Assembly (NCBI RefSeq): GCF_010499245.1
Contig: NZ_JAAGOW010000001.1
Location: forward strand, 1,550,001-1,614,000
DNA: 64,000 nucleotides
Reading direction: 5' to 3'
Origin: Variovorax sp. WS11
GTDB taxonomy: Bacteria > Pseudomonadota > Gammaproteobacteria > Burkholderiales > Burkholderiaceae_C
Made by a program: the position numbers and the translations under genes. The notes under the pieces were generated by a model. It was not told the origin of the DNA and ran no database searches. It worked only from the letters and a program-made list of their open reading frames with translations. Below are positions 24,746 through 32,914 of the stretch, in pieces (position 1 is the stretch's first letter; every line of letters starts with the position of its first letter).

Positions 24746-25777
24746 TTGGCCACTTCCGTCACCATCACCCAGATCGCCGAGGCCGCCGGCGTCAGCACCG
24801 CCACCGTCGACCGCGTGCTGAACAGCCGCCCCGGCGTCAATCCGGTCACCGTGCAGCGCGTGCGCGACGCGATGAAGGAGCTGGGCGGCGCCGTGCCGAT
24901 GCGGGGCCGGCCGCGTTCCACCGAGAGCTACCGCTTCGCCTTCGTGCTGCCTTCGACCCGGCGCGGCTTCTTCGACCTGGTGGACCGCGTGGTCGCGCAG
25001 GCGGCCGGCGACTTCCGCCACCAGCACATCACCGAGGTGACGCGCCGCCTGGCGGCCCACGATGCCGGCGCCTTCGCCGAGGAACTGGCGCGGCTGGCGG
25101 ATATGGACGGCATCGCCTTGCTCGCGCCCGACACGCCGGCCGTGAAGCTGGCCGTCAACGAGCTGGTGCGCAACGGCGTGCACGTGGTCACCCTGTTCTC
25201 CGACGTTGCGGGTTCGATGCGCGAGACCTTCATCGGCGCCGACAACCGCGCCGCCGGGCGCACCGCCGGCCTGCTGCTCGGGCGCGAGGCGCCGGCCGGC
25301 CAGGGCTATTGCGCGCTGCTGTCGCCGGCGACGCGCTACGCCGCGGAGATCGACCGCGGCATCGGCTTCGCGCAGGTGCTGCAGGAACGCTTCCCCGGCG
25401 CCAGGCTGCTGCGCGTGGACGACATGCCCGAATCGGAAGACGAGGCCTACCGCCGCGCGCGCGAGGCGCTCGACCCGACGGCCACCGGCGGCCGGCTGAC
25501 GGCCGTCTACAACATCGGGCCCGGCAGCCATGGCGTGCATCGCGCGCTGGCCGAGCACGGCTACGACGCCTCGCTGGGCATGGTCGCCCACGACCTGCTC
25601 GACATGCACCGCACCCTGCTGATCTCCGGCGCGCTGACCTTCGTGCTGCACCAGGACGTGCACTACGCCGTGACCACCGCTGCGCGCGTGCTGCGTGCCC
25701 TGTGCGAAGGGGTGCGCGGCGCGCTGGCGGTCAGCAACCCGCGGGTCGACATCCTCACTGCGGAGAACCTCGCATGA
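24746..25777 (+). CDS. LacI-family transcriptional regulator
   Basis: A 343-residue regulator. N-terminal helix-turn-helix with hinge: SVTITQIAEAAGVSTATVDRVLNSRPGVNPVTVQRV, split here as ITQIAEAAG and STATVDRVLN. The rest is a periplasmic-binding-protein-like sensor (FAFVLPSTRRGFFDLV, GIALLAPDTPAV, FIGADNRAAGRTAGLLLG). I chose the TTG at 24746 (aligning with MATSVTI-type starts, GAGGCG upstream); the TTG at 24728 would lie inside the operator copy. Likely senses the imported sugar or polyol and controls the divergent importer operon. Confidence 0.88.
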   Translation: MATSVTITQIAEAAGVSTATVDRVLNSRPGVNPVTVQRVRDAMKELGGAVPMRGRPRSTESYRFAFVLPSTRRGFFDLVDRVVAQAAGDFRHQHITEVTRRLAAHDAGAFAEELARLADMDGIALLAPDTPAVKLAVNELVRNGVHVVTLFSDVAGSMRETFIGADNRAAGRTAGLLLGREAPAGQGYCALLSPATRYAAEIDRGIGFAQVLQERFPGARLLRVDDMPESEDEAYRRAREALDPTATGGRLTAVYNIGPGSHGVHRALAEHGYDASLGMVAHDLLDMHRTLLISGALTFVLHQDVHYAVTTAARVLRALCEGVRGALAVSNPRVDILTAENLA

Positions 25778-25835
25778 CAGCCGCGCACGATCGCCCGACC
25801 ATGCTCCCTTCACCTTCGCCCCGCGAGGACCTGCG

Positions 25836-26822
25836 ATGAAGAAATTCATCAACTATGTCGACGATGCGGTCGTCGAGAGCCTGTCGGGCCTCGCATCGGC
25901 GCACGAGGCGCTGCTCGCCGTCGAGTTCGACCCCACCTTCGTCTGCCGGCGCACGCCCAAGCAGGACGCGGTGGCAGTGGTGTCCGGCGGCGGCTCGGGC
26001 CATGAGCCGCTGCACACGGGCTATGTGGGCCGCGGCATGCTCGACGCGGCCTGCCCGGGCCAGGTCTTCACCTCGCCCACGCCCGACCAGTGGATGGCTG
26101 CGGCGCACCGCGTCAACGCCGGCCGCGGCGTGCTCTTCATCGTCAAGAACTACGCCGGCGACCGCCTCAATTTCCAGATGGCCAGCGACATGCTGGTCGA
26201 CCTCGACCACCTGATGGTGGTGGTGGACGACGACGTCGCCATCGACCACTCGACGCACGCCAGCGGCCGGCGCGGCGTGGCCGGCACGCTGATCGTCGAG
26301 AAGATGGTCGGCGCAGCGGCCGAGGCCGGTGCCGACCTGTTCGAGTGCAAGGCGCTGGGCGACCGCATCAACAGCTGCACCGCCTCCATGGGCGTGGCCT
26401 TCGACAGCTGCATCGTGCCGGCCTCGGGCGTGGCCACCTTCGAGATCGGCGAGCACGAGATGGAGATGGGCGTCGGCATCCATGGCGAGCCGGGCCGGCA
26501 ACGCCTGCCCTTCGCGCCGGCGGTCGAGATCGTGGACCTGCTGCTCGACCCCATCCTCAAGGACCTCGCGCTCGCGCGCGGCCGCGACGTGCTGCTGCAT
26601 GTCAACGGCCTGGGCGGCACGCCGCTGATGGAGCTCTACCTGCTGCAGCACCATGCGCGCCGGCGGCTGGCCGCCGAAGGCCTGGCGGTGGCGCGCACGC
26701 TGGTGGGCAACCACACGACCTCGCTGGAAATGGCCGGTGCCTCGCTGACGGTCACGGCGTTGGACGAGGAGGCCAAGCGGCTGTGGGATGCGCCTGTGCA
26801 TACGCCCGCACTGCGTTGGTAG
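25836..26822 (+). CDS. DhaK-type dihydroxyacetone/ketose kinase subunit (copy 2)
   Basis: A 328-residue paralogue of the product of 17350-18333, collinear throughout: MKKFINYVDDAVVESLSGL, VSGGGSGHEPLHTGYVGRG, active-site GVGIHGEPGRQR and LWDAPVHTPALRW. It follows the LacI-type gene by 58 bp with a GAGGAC ribosome site. No second DhaL is nearby, so the two DhaK proteins may share one DhaL and differ in substrate or stereochemistry. In mycobacterial threitol/erythritol pathways, DhaK-like kinases act on erythrulose isomers, giving a precedent. Confidence 0.9.
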   Translation: MKKFINYVDDAVVESLSGLASAHEALLAVEFDPTFVCRRTPKQDAVAVVSGGGSGHEPLHTGYVGRGMLDAACPGQVFTSPTPDQWMAAAHRVNAGRGVLFIVKNYAGDRLNFQMASDMLVDLDHLMVVVDDDVAIDHSTHASGRRGVAGTLIVEKMVGAAAEAGADLFECKALGDRINSCTASMGVAFDSCIVPASGVATFEIGEHEMEMGVGIHGEPGRQRLPFAPAVEIVDLLLDPILKDLALARGRDVLLHVNGLGGTPLMELYLLQHHARRRLAAEGLAVARTLVGNHTTSLEMAGASLTVTALDEEAKRLWDAPVHTPALRW

Positions 26823-26884
26823 CCGGCGCCTGGCCGGCTACGATGCGCCGGCGAATCCTCGCGAACAACAATGGAGACAACACC

Positions 26885-28072
26885 ATGCGCCTTCGCTCCC
26901 TTTGCTTCACCTCGCTCGCCCTGGTTGCGCTGGCGGGCTGCGCCGGCATGGCGCCCTCGACACCCCAGCGCCAGCTCCTGCTGGTGGCCAACGACGAGAA
27001 GCAGTCCTGGAACGACGCGGGCGCCGTGCAGCTCGGCGCCCACGGCCGCGACAGCGTGCAGGTGATCGACATCGGCAGCGACCCGCTGGCGCCGCGCAGC
27101 CTGGTCACGCTGCCGCTCGACAACACCATCGCCGGCCCGCCGACCAACCTCGCGATCACGGCCGACGAGAAGCTGGCGCTGGTCGCCAACTCGCTCAACG
27201 TGGTGGAGGAGAACGGCGTGCGCCGCCAAGTGCCGGACAACCGCCTGTTCGTGATCGACCTCGCGGCCAACCCGCCGAAGCTGATCGACACGATCGTCGT
27301 CGGCCGGCAGCCCTCGGGCCTATCGATCAATCGCGCGGGCACGCTGGCGCTGGTGGCCAATCGGGCCGACAACGCCATCAGCGTGCTGCGCATCGCAGGC
27401 CAGAAGCTCACGCTGATCGACACCGTGGCCATGGGCGAGTCGGTCTCGCACGTGCGCTTCACGCCCGACGGGCGGCGCGCGCTGGCCACCAAGTTCCCGA
27501 ACCACAAGGTCGCGATGCTCGAGATCGAGGGCGAGAAGGTGACCTACAACAAGCTGGACTTCGCGGCCGGACTGTGGCCGTACAACGTCGACGTCACGCC
27601 CGACGGCAGGCTCGCGCTGACCGCCGACAACGGCAACTCCGGCGCCTCCGACGGCCAGATCGACACGGTCAGCGTGATCGATCTCGAGGCGAAACCGCCG
27701 CGCGTGATCGACAAGGTGGTAGTCGGCGACGGCCCCGAAGGCCTGGCCGTGAGCCCCACGGGGAAGTTCGCGGTGGCCGTGCTGCTGCGCGGCAGCAACT
27801 CGGCGAAGAACGCCTACTTCTACAACCGCAACGGCTCGGTGGTGGGCCTGAAGATCGACGGCCGCAAGGTCACGCGCACCAACGAGATCGAGGTGCGCGG
27901 CCTGCCCGAGGGCGCGGTCTTCAGCGCCGACGGAAAGTACCTGTACGTCGGCAACTTCATCGACCAGGACATCACGATTCTGCGCGTGGAGGGCGACACG
28001 CTGGTGCCCACCGGGAAGTCCTTCGGGCTGGCGGGGCATCCGGCGGCGATGCGGGGGCGGCTCACGCATTGA
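26885..28072 (+). CDS. Lipoprotein with YVTN-type beta-propeller
   Basis: A 395-residue lipoprotein: signal with lipobox LAGC (Cys19), then repeated beta-propeller blades. The repeats show the pattern 'P.gLaits.dgklaLVAN...' : TNLAITADEKLALVANS, SGLSINRAGTLALVANR, SHVRFTPDGRRALATKF, YNVDVTPDGRLALTADN, EGLAVSPTGKFAVAVLL and GAVFSADGKYLYVGNF, about seven blades. Function unknown; such propellers bind partners or act as lactonases and dehydrogenase companions. It follows dhaK copy 2 and may be in its operon, perhaps as a periplasmic partner. Confidence 0.85.
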   Translation: MRLRSLCFTSLALVALAGCAGMAPSTPQRQLLLVANDEKQSWNDAGAVQLGAHGRDSVQVIDIGSDPLAPRSLVTLPLDNTIAGPPTNLAITADEKLALVANSLNVVEENGVRRQVPDNRLFVIDLAANPPKLIDTIVVGRQPSGLSINRAGTLALVANRADNAISVLRIAGQKLTLIDTVAMGESVSHVRFTPDGRRALATKFPNHKVAMLEIEGEKVTYNKLDFAAGLWPYNVDVTPDGRLALTADNGNSGASDGQIDTVSVIDLEAKPPRVIDKVVVGDGPEGLAVSPTGKFAVAVLLRGSNSAKNAYFYNRNGSVVGLKIDGRKVTRTNEIEVRGLPEGAVFSADGKYLYVGNFIDQDITILRVEGDTLVPTGKSFGLAGHPAAMRGRLTH

Positions 28073-28088
28073 GCGTCGCCGACCCAAG

Positions 28089-29462
28089 TCAACTCGGCCG
28101 TTCCCGCTGGAAGACCGGCTCGCGCGCGCCGGGCTGCCGCGGTTGTTCATGCGCCTCCAGGCTGCGTGCGTGCCGCCTGGCCGTCTGACGGAACGCGCTA
28201 GAAATTCGCTTCTCCGCGGCCACGCTGCGCCAGAACGCGATGGCGAGTTTCCTGGCTTGGTCCCACACCCGCAGCGTGTCTGCCGTGGGCGCCAGCTTGC
28301 CCGGGTTGAAGTCCTCGCGCGACACGAGCTCGCCCGCCACGGGCGCATAGATCATGGGGAGGGTGTCGTAGGCCGGCGCCAGGATCCAGTTGCCCGAAGG
28401 ATCGATGACGAGGGAGATATTCCCGTAGTGCCGGTCGGTGTTGCCGATCAGTTGCCCATACGCCTCCAACAGCCGGAGCCGGTCGGCATCGCTCGGGCGC
28501 ATCAGGCCGCGGGTGCTCATGCGCTCGGCGGTGGCGGCCCAGTTGTCGATGTGGCCGATGTATTCGCTGTCGAAGGCCAGCAAAGAGACCATGCCGATTC
28601 GGCCGCGCGGCGTGCGGTCGAAGCGCTCCACTTCAAGCAGGGTACGGCCGCCACCGCTGAAGATGCGCGTCTTCGCCGCGGGCGCGCCGGCCTCGTTCAG
28701 CGTCTCCAGGGCCAGGTGCTCGCACGTCAGCAGATCCGCCCACCGGCGTTCGGGCGCGGAGCCGCCGGCAGGCGAGAACTTGACGATCACGGGCTGGCCG
28801 TCCTCCCGGACGGTGCAGAACTTGGGCTGCTCGCCGCCCGCGGAAGATCCGGGCAGCGCGCCATGCATCGCGGCCTCGGCCAGCTCGGCATAGCTGCTGG
28901 GAGGCACTCGATCGGCCGGCGGTGCGTGCATGAAGCGCTCGAAAGACTGCGCACCGATGACCAGGTTGCCCGGCAAGTCCTCGCCCGCCTGGCACAGCGC
29001 CTTGAGAACGTCATCGTCCGTCCAATGCTCGGGGTTGTCGGCCAGGCGCAGGTCCTTCCGGGCATGCGCGAACGCACGCCCCAGGAAGCCTTGGGGCCGC
29101 ATGTCGGTCAGGAACCAGGGGAGACCGTCATGCAGTTGCGCGAGAGGCGGATCGAACTCCTCGACCCAGCATCGGCCGCGCATGGACGGGATCAGCGTGC
29201 CGAATTCCGAGACCTTGCCGATGCCGTCCACCTTCATGATCGGAACCGTGCCGGTGGTGCCCACACCTTCCACACGGCGCGGCATGACATAGGCCTGGTT
29301 TCTTGCTCGCCCGACCTTGAGTACCTCGCCCGCGGCAAGCAGCGGCGCCAGGGCGCGCGAAATGGAAGCCTGGCTGGCCCCGGTCACCTGCTGCAGTTCA
29401 GGGCTGCGGGCAGCACCGCCCGCCTGGAGCGTTTGGCGAACGCGCTCCGTAAGGTCGCTCAT
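28089..29462 (-). CDS. yjjJ: HipA-family Ser/Thr kinase with fused N-terminal HTH (YjjJ/HipH-like)
   Basis: A 457-residue single-gene HipA relative. Residues 1-60 are a winged-helix/HTH domain (LQQVTGASQASISRALAPLLAAGEVLKVG). The kinase part shows GSSAGGEQPKFCTV, VIVKFSPAGG (ATP-binding Lys), EVERFDRTPRGR, GNTDRHYGNISL (catalytic Asp) and LAPAYDTLPM (metal Asp), in the right order for HipA. E. coli YjjJ/HipH has the same HTH-kinase fusion and is a toxin whose HTH may substitute for HipB; no separate hipB is present here. The promoter contains repeats suited to autoregulation. Confidence 0.85.
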   Translation of the reverse strand: MSDLTERVRQTLQAGGAARSPELQQVTGASQASISRALAPLLAAGEVLKVGRARNQAYVMPRRVEGVGTTGTVPIMKVDGIGKVSEFGTLIPSMRGRCWVEEFDPPLAQLHDGLPWFLTDMRPQGFLGRAFAHARKDLRLADNPEHWTDDDVLKALCQAGEDLPGNLVIGAQSFERFMHAPPADRVPPSSYAELAEAAMHGALPGSSAGGEQPKFCTVREDGQPVIVKFSPAGGSAPERRWADLLTCEHLALETLNEAGAPAAKTRIFSGGGRTLLEVERFDRTPRGRIGMVSLLAFDSEYIGHIDNWAATAERMSTRGLMRPSDADRLRLLEAYGQLIGNTDRHYGNISLVIDPSGNWILAPAYDTLPMIYAPVAGELVSREDFNPGKLAPTADTLRVWDQARKLAIAFWRSVAAEKRISSAFRQTARRHARSLEAHEQPRQPGAREPVFQRERPS

Positions 29463-29518
29463 GTGAATAGATTGAGATCCTCAATTTTCGTTTGAGGAGT
29501 CGACGAAGTGAATAGATT
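29463..29518. promoter_or_regulatory. Repeats upstream of the HipA-family gene
   Basis: GTGAATAGATT occurs at 29463-29473 and again at 29508-29518 (45 bp apart). Between them is the perfect inverted repeat ATTGAG-ATC-CTCAAT (29471-29485). All lie immediately before the kinase start codon, the place where an HTH-kinase would bind to repress itself. Confidence 0.5.
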
Positions 29519-29559
29519 AGCGAATAGTAATCCGAATAAATTTCATCGTCAAACTGCAC

Positions 29560-30603
29560 TCAACGACTCGGGATGCGCTCGCCATGCACCAGCACCCGCT
29601 GCGTCGGAAACAGCGACCACCCCCAGCGCTGCTGCGCATACCCCCACAGCCCCTGCTTGAAGAAGATCGTCACAACGATCGCCAGCAGCCCCAATCCCAG
29701 CAGATACCAGGTCCCATAGTCGCTCAAGAACTTGTTGAGCGCCCAGAAGATCAGCGCCCCCACCAGCGGCCCCTCGATGCGCCCGATGCCGCCGATCACC
29801 ACCATGAAGATCGCGAAGGCGGTCCAGTTCACGCTGAAGGCAGCGTCGGGGCTGATGCGCAGGTTGCCGACGAAATAGAGCGCGCCCGCCAGGCCCGCAC
29901 CGAAGGCCGCCACCACATACACGGCCAGCTTCATGCGCACCACCGGGATGCCCTGCGACTCGGCCGCCACCTCGTTGTCGCGGATCGCGAGCAGGGCCAG
30001 GCCGCGCTTGCTGCGCAGGAACAGATAGACCAGCGCGATGGCGGCCACCACACAGGCCAGCGCCATCCAGTAGGTCACGCTCTCGCGCGTCGCACGCTCG
30101 ATGCCGCGCAGCGCCGTCAGCGTGGTGCCGGAGCCGCCGCCGACGGCCGACACGTTGGCAAAGCTGAGGCGAAACACCTCGGCGATCACCCAGGTGCCGA
30201 TGGCGAAGTAGCCGCCCGAGAGCCGGAAGGCGACGAAGGACACCGGCACCGCGACCAGCGCCGCGGCCAGTGCGCCCAGGGGAATCGCGATGAATGGATT
30301 CACGCCCGCGAAGTTGCCCAGCATGAGCATCACGTAGCCGCCGAAGCCGAAGAAGGCCTGCTGCCCGATGCTGACCATGCCGCCATAGCCGGCGAGCAGG
30401 TTCCACATGATCGCGAAGATGAGGTAGCAGGCGATCTCGACGAACTCGCGCATCCAGCTCGATTCGCCCCAGAAGGGCAGCGTGGCGGCGAGCAAGGCAA
30501 GCGCGACGGCCCCGCCGAGCGCGGCCCGGCTGGCGGCGGTGCTGCGCACCACGTCGAAGGCCGCAGGCGGGGTGGCCGCGGCGAGGGGTGGGTTCAAGGT
30601 CAT
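29560..30603 (-). CDS. livM: Branched-chain-type ABC permease (LivM)
   Basis: A 347-residue LivM-type permease. Many hydrophobic helices with the family segments EIACYLIFAIMWNLLAGYGGMVSIGQQAFFG and AIRDNEVAAESQGIPVVRMKLAVYVVAA. It is the last gene of a Liv-type importer in the hydroquinone cluster, 4 bp after livH. Such importers in aromatic clusters often carry aromatic acids or related compounds rather than leucine. Confidence 0.92.
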   Translation of the reverse strand: MTLNPPLAAATPPAAFDVVRSTAASRAALGGAVALALLAATLPFWGESSWMREFVEIACYLIFAIMWNLLAGYGGMVSIGQQAFFGFGGYVMLMLGNFAGVNPFIAIPLGALAAALVAVPVSFVAFRLSGGYFAIGTWVIAEVFRLSFANVSAVGGGSGTTLTALRGIERATRESVTYWMALACVVAAIALVYLFLRSKRGLALLAIRDNEVAAESQGIPVVRMKLAVYVVAAFGAGLAGALYFVGNLRISPDAAFSVNWTAFAIFMVVIGGIGRIEGPLVGALIFWALNKFLSDYGTWYLLGLGLLAIVVTIFFKQGLWGYAQQRWGWSLFPTQRVLVHGERIPSR

Positions 30604-30607
30604 CGCA

Positions 30608-31468
30608 TCAGCCTCGCGTCTTGGGGAACAGCCCCTGCGGCCGGAGCACCAGCACGATCAGGAACACGATGTGGCCGACCCAGATGCCCCAGCCCGGATC
30701 GAGCCGGAAGCCGATCTGCTGCGTGATGCCCAGGATCATCGCGCCGGCCAGCGTGCCCCAGAAAGAGCCCATGCCTCCGATGATCACGGCCTCGAAGGCG
30801 AACAGCAGCAGCAGCGGGCCGTCCGAGGGCGAAACCGTGGTGCGCATGCCCTGCAGGGCGCCGGCCACGGCGATCAGCACGAAGGCAATGGCGGTGGCGA
30901 AGGCATAGACCTTCTTCGCGTCCAGCCCCATGAGCTCGGCGATCTCGCGATCGTCCGACACGGCTCGGAAGGAGCGGCCCAGCGCGGTGCGTGCGAACAG
31001 CCATTGCAGCCCGGCGGTGGCGGCGACCGCGATCGCGAGGATCACCAGCGGCAGCACGCCCAGCGAGAGCGAGTCGCCGAGCGCGAGCCCCTGCGTGTTG
31101 AGGCCACCGGTCTCGATCGATCGCGGGTCGGCCGAGAACAGCTCCAGCAGCAGGTTCTGGATCACGATCGAGAGCCCGAAGGTCACGACCAGCGAGGGCA
31201 GCGGGTCCTTGCCGAGCGTGCCGTTGAGCACGTAGCGCTGCAGCGCGTAGCCGAAGCCGAAGGCCAGCGGCAGCACGGCCAGCGCGACGGCGAAGGGCGC
31301 GCCGCCGGCCAGCGTGGTGCCGGCGACGACCGCGAAGGCGCCGAGGATGATGAAGTCGCCCTGCGCGGTGTTGGTGAGGCGCATGACGCCGAACATCAGC
31401 GACTGGCCGAGAGCGAAGAGCGTGTAGAGGCCGCCGAGGAGGATGCCTTGGAGGAGGATTTCGATCAT
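30608..31468 (-). CDS. livH: Branched-chain-type ABC permease (LivH)
   Basis: A 286-residue LivH-type permease starting MIEILLQGILLGGLYTLFALGQSLMFGVMRLTN, with SDDREIAELMGLDAKKVYAFA (the LivH cytoplasmic loop) and GGMGSFWGTLAGAMILG near the end. ATG 31468. It forms the channel with LivM and lies 20 bp after livF. Confidence 0.93.
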   Translation of the reverse strand: MIEILLQGILLGGLYTLFALGQSLMFGVMRLTNTAQGDFIILGAFAVVAGTTLAGGAPFAVALAVLPLAFGFGYALQRYVLNGTLGKDPLPSLVVTFGLSIVIQNLLLELFSADPRSIETGGLNTQGLALGDSLSLGVLPLVILAIAVAATAGLQWLFARTALGRSFRAVSDDREIAELMGLDAKKVYAFATAIAFVLIAVAGALQGMRTTVSPSDGPLLLLFAFEAVIIGGMGSFWGTLAGAMILGITQQIGFRLDPGWGIWVGHIVFLIVLVLRPQGLFPKTRG

Positions 31469-31487
31469 GGTGTGGCGGGCCTCGCCT

Positions 31488-32198
31488 TCATTCCAAGACG
31501 CCGAAATAGGCCTGCGAGATCTGCTCGCGCGAGAGCGCGTCGGAGCGGCCGGTAAGCGAGACGCGGCCCTCCTGCAGGCAGTAGATGCGTTGCGACACGC
31601 GCTGGGCCATGGTCAGGTCCTGCTCGACGATTGCCACCGTCATGCCCTCGCCGGTGATGGCGGGCATGGCAGCGTAGATCTCGCGGATCACGATCGGCGC
31701 CAGGCCGAGCGAGAGCTCGTCGCACAGCAGCAGCTCGGGGTTGCTCATCAGCGCGCGGCCCAGTGCCACCATCTGCTGCTGGCCGCCCGAGAGCTCGGTG
31801 CCGGGGTTGTGGCGCTTCTCGGCCAGGATGGGGAAGAGACCGTAGAGGCGCTGCAGGTTCCATGGGCCCTTGCGGCCCGAGAGGCCGCCGATCAGCAGGT
31901 TCTCCTCGACGCTGAGGCTGGGGAAGAGGCGCCGGCCCTCGGGCACCATCGCGAGGCCGCGCTTGACGATCTCGCCGGGCGGCAGGCCGCCGATGGTCTC
32001 GCCCTTGAAGCGCACCGCCTCGCGGGGGGCGCGCACCAGGCCCGTGAGGCACTTGAGCAGCGTGGACTTGCCCGCGCCGTTGGCGCCGATGATCGCGACC
32101 AGCTCGCCCTGGGCGAGGGAGATGTCGATGCCGAAGAGAGCCTGGGCATCGCCGTAGAAGGCCTGGAGGGCTTGGGCTTCGAGCAGCGCGTTCATCAT
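31488..32198 (-). CDS. livF: Branched-chain-type ABC ATPase (LivF)
   Basis: A 236-residue ATPase with Walker A GANGAGKSTLLK, signature LSGGQQQMVALGRAL, Walker B LLCDELSLGLAP and the LivF hallmark MVPEGRRLFPSLSVEENL. The start ATG at 32198 overlaps the livG stop; ATG 32195 is an alternative one codon in. Confidence 0.94.
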   Translation of the reverse strand: MMNALLEAQALQAFYGDAQALFGIDISLAQGELVAIIGANGAGKSTLLKCLTGLVRAPREAVRFKGETIGGLPPGEIVKRGLAMVPEGRRLFPSLSVEENLLIGGLSGRKGPWNLQRLYGLFPILAEKRHNPGTELSGGQQQMVALGRALMSNPELLLCDELSLGLAPIVIREIYAAMPAITGEGMTVAIVEQDLTMAQRVSQRIYCLQEGRVSLTGRSDALSREQISQAYFGVLE

Positions 32199-32914
32199 GC
32201 TTCCATTCCCATGTAGACCCGCCGCACCTCCGCATCGCCCATCACCGCCCGCGGCTCGCCCTCCGCCAGCTTCTGCCCGAAGTTGATGACGAACAGCCGA
32301 TCGGCCAGCGACAGCAGCGCATGCACCACATGCTCGATCCAGATCATGGTCACGCCGCGCGCCTTGATGCGCTTCAACTCCTCCACCAGCAGCCGGGCCT
32401 CGGGCTCGGTCAGCCCGCCCGCGATCTCGTCCAGCAGCAGCAGCTTGGGCCGAGTCGCGAGTGCGCGTGCCAGCTCCAGCCGCTTACGGTCCAGCAGGGT
32501 CAACCCGCCGGCCGGCTTGTTGGCATGTGCCATCAGCCCGGTCTCGGCCAGCACCTCCTGCGCGGTGTGCCAGGCCTCGCGCTCGGCCTGCCCACCGCCG
32601 AAGCAGGCGGCCGTGACCAGGTTCTCGAACACGCTCATGTTCCCGAAGGGCTGCGGCACCTGGTAGCTGCGGCCGATGCCGGCATGGCAGCGCTGGTGCG
32701 GCTTGAGGCCGGTGACGTCGCGCCCCTCGTACTCCACGCGCCCGGCATCGACGCGCACGTCGCCCGAGATCAGGTTGAACAGCGTGGTTTTGCCCGCGCC
32801 GTTCGGCCCGAGGATGCCCAGGGTCTCGCCCTCGGCCACCGCGAGCGTGATGTCGTCGGTGACCTTGAGCGCGCCGTAGGACTTGCGCACGCCGTGCAGC
32901 GCGAGGAGCGTCAT
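32195..32914 (-). CDS. livG: Branched-chain-type ABC ATPase (LivG)
   Basis: A 239-residue ATPase: Walker [35 protein letters not shown], and Walker [15 protein letters not shown] followed by [12 protein letters not shown]. The signature is unusual: [16 protein letters not shown] in place of LSxGxQ, as often seen in LivG proteins. Start ATG 32914 overlaps the binding-protein stop as ATGA. Confidence 0.93.
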   Translation of the reverse strand: MTLLALHGVRKSYGALKVTDDITLAVAEGETLGILGPNGAGKTTLFNLISGDVRVDAGRVEYEGRDVTGLKPHQRCHAGIGRSYQVPQPFGNMSVFENLVTAACFGGGQAEREAWHTAQEVLAETGLMAHANKPAGGLTLLDRKRLELARALATRPKLLLLDEIAGGLTEPEARLLVEELKRIKARGVTMIWIEHVVHALLSLADRLFVINFGQKLAEGEPRAVMGDAEVRRVYMGMEA

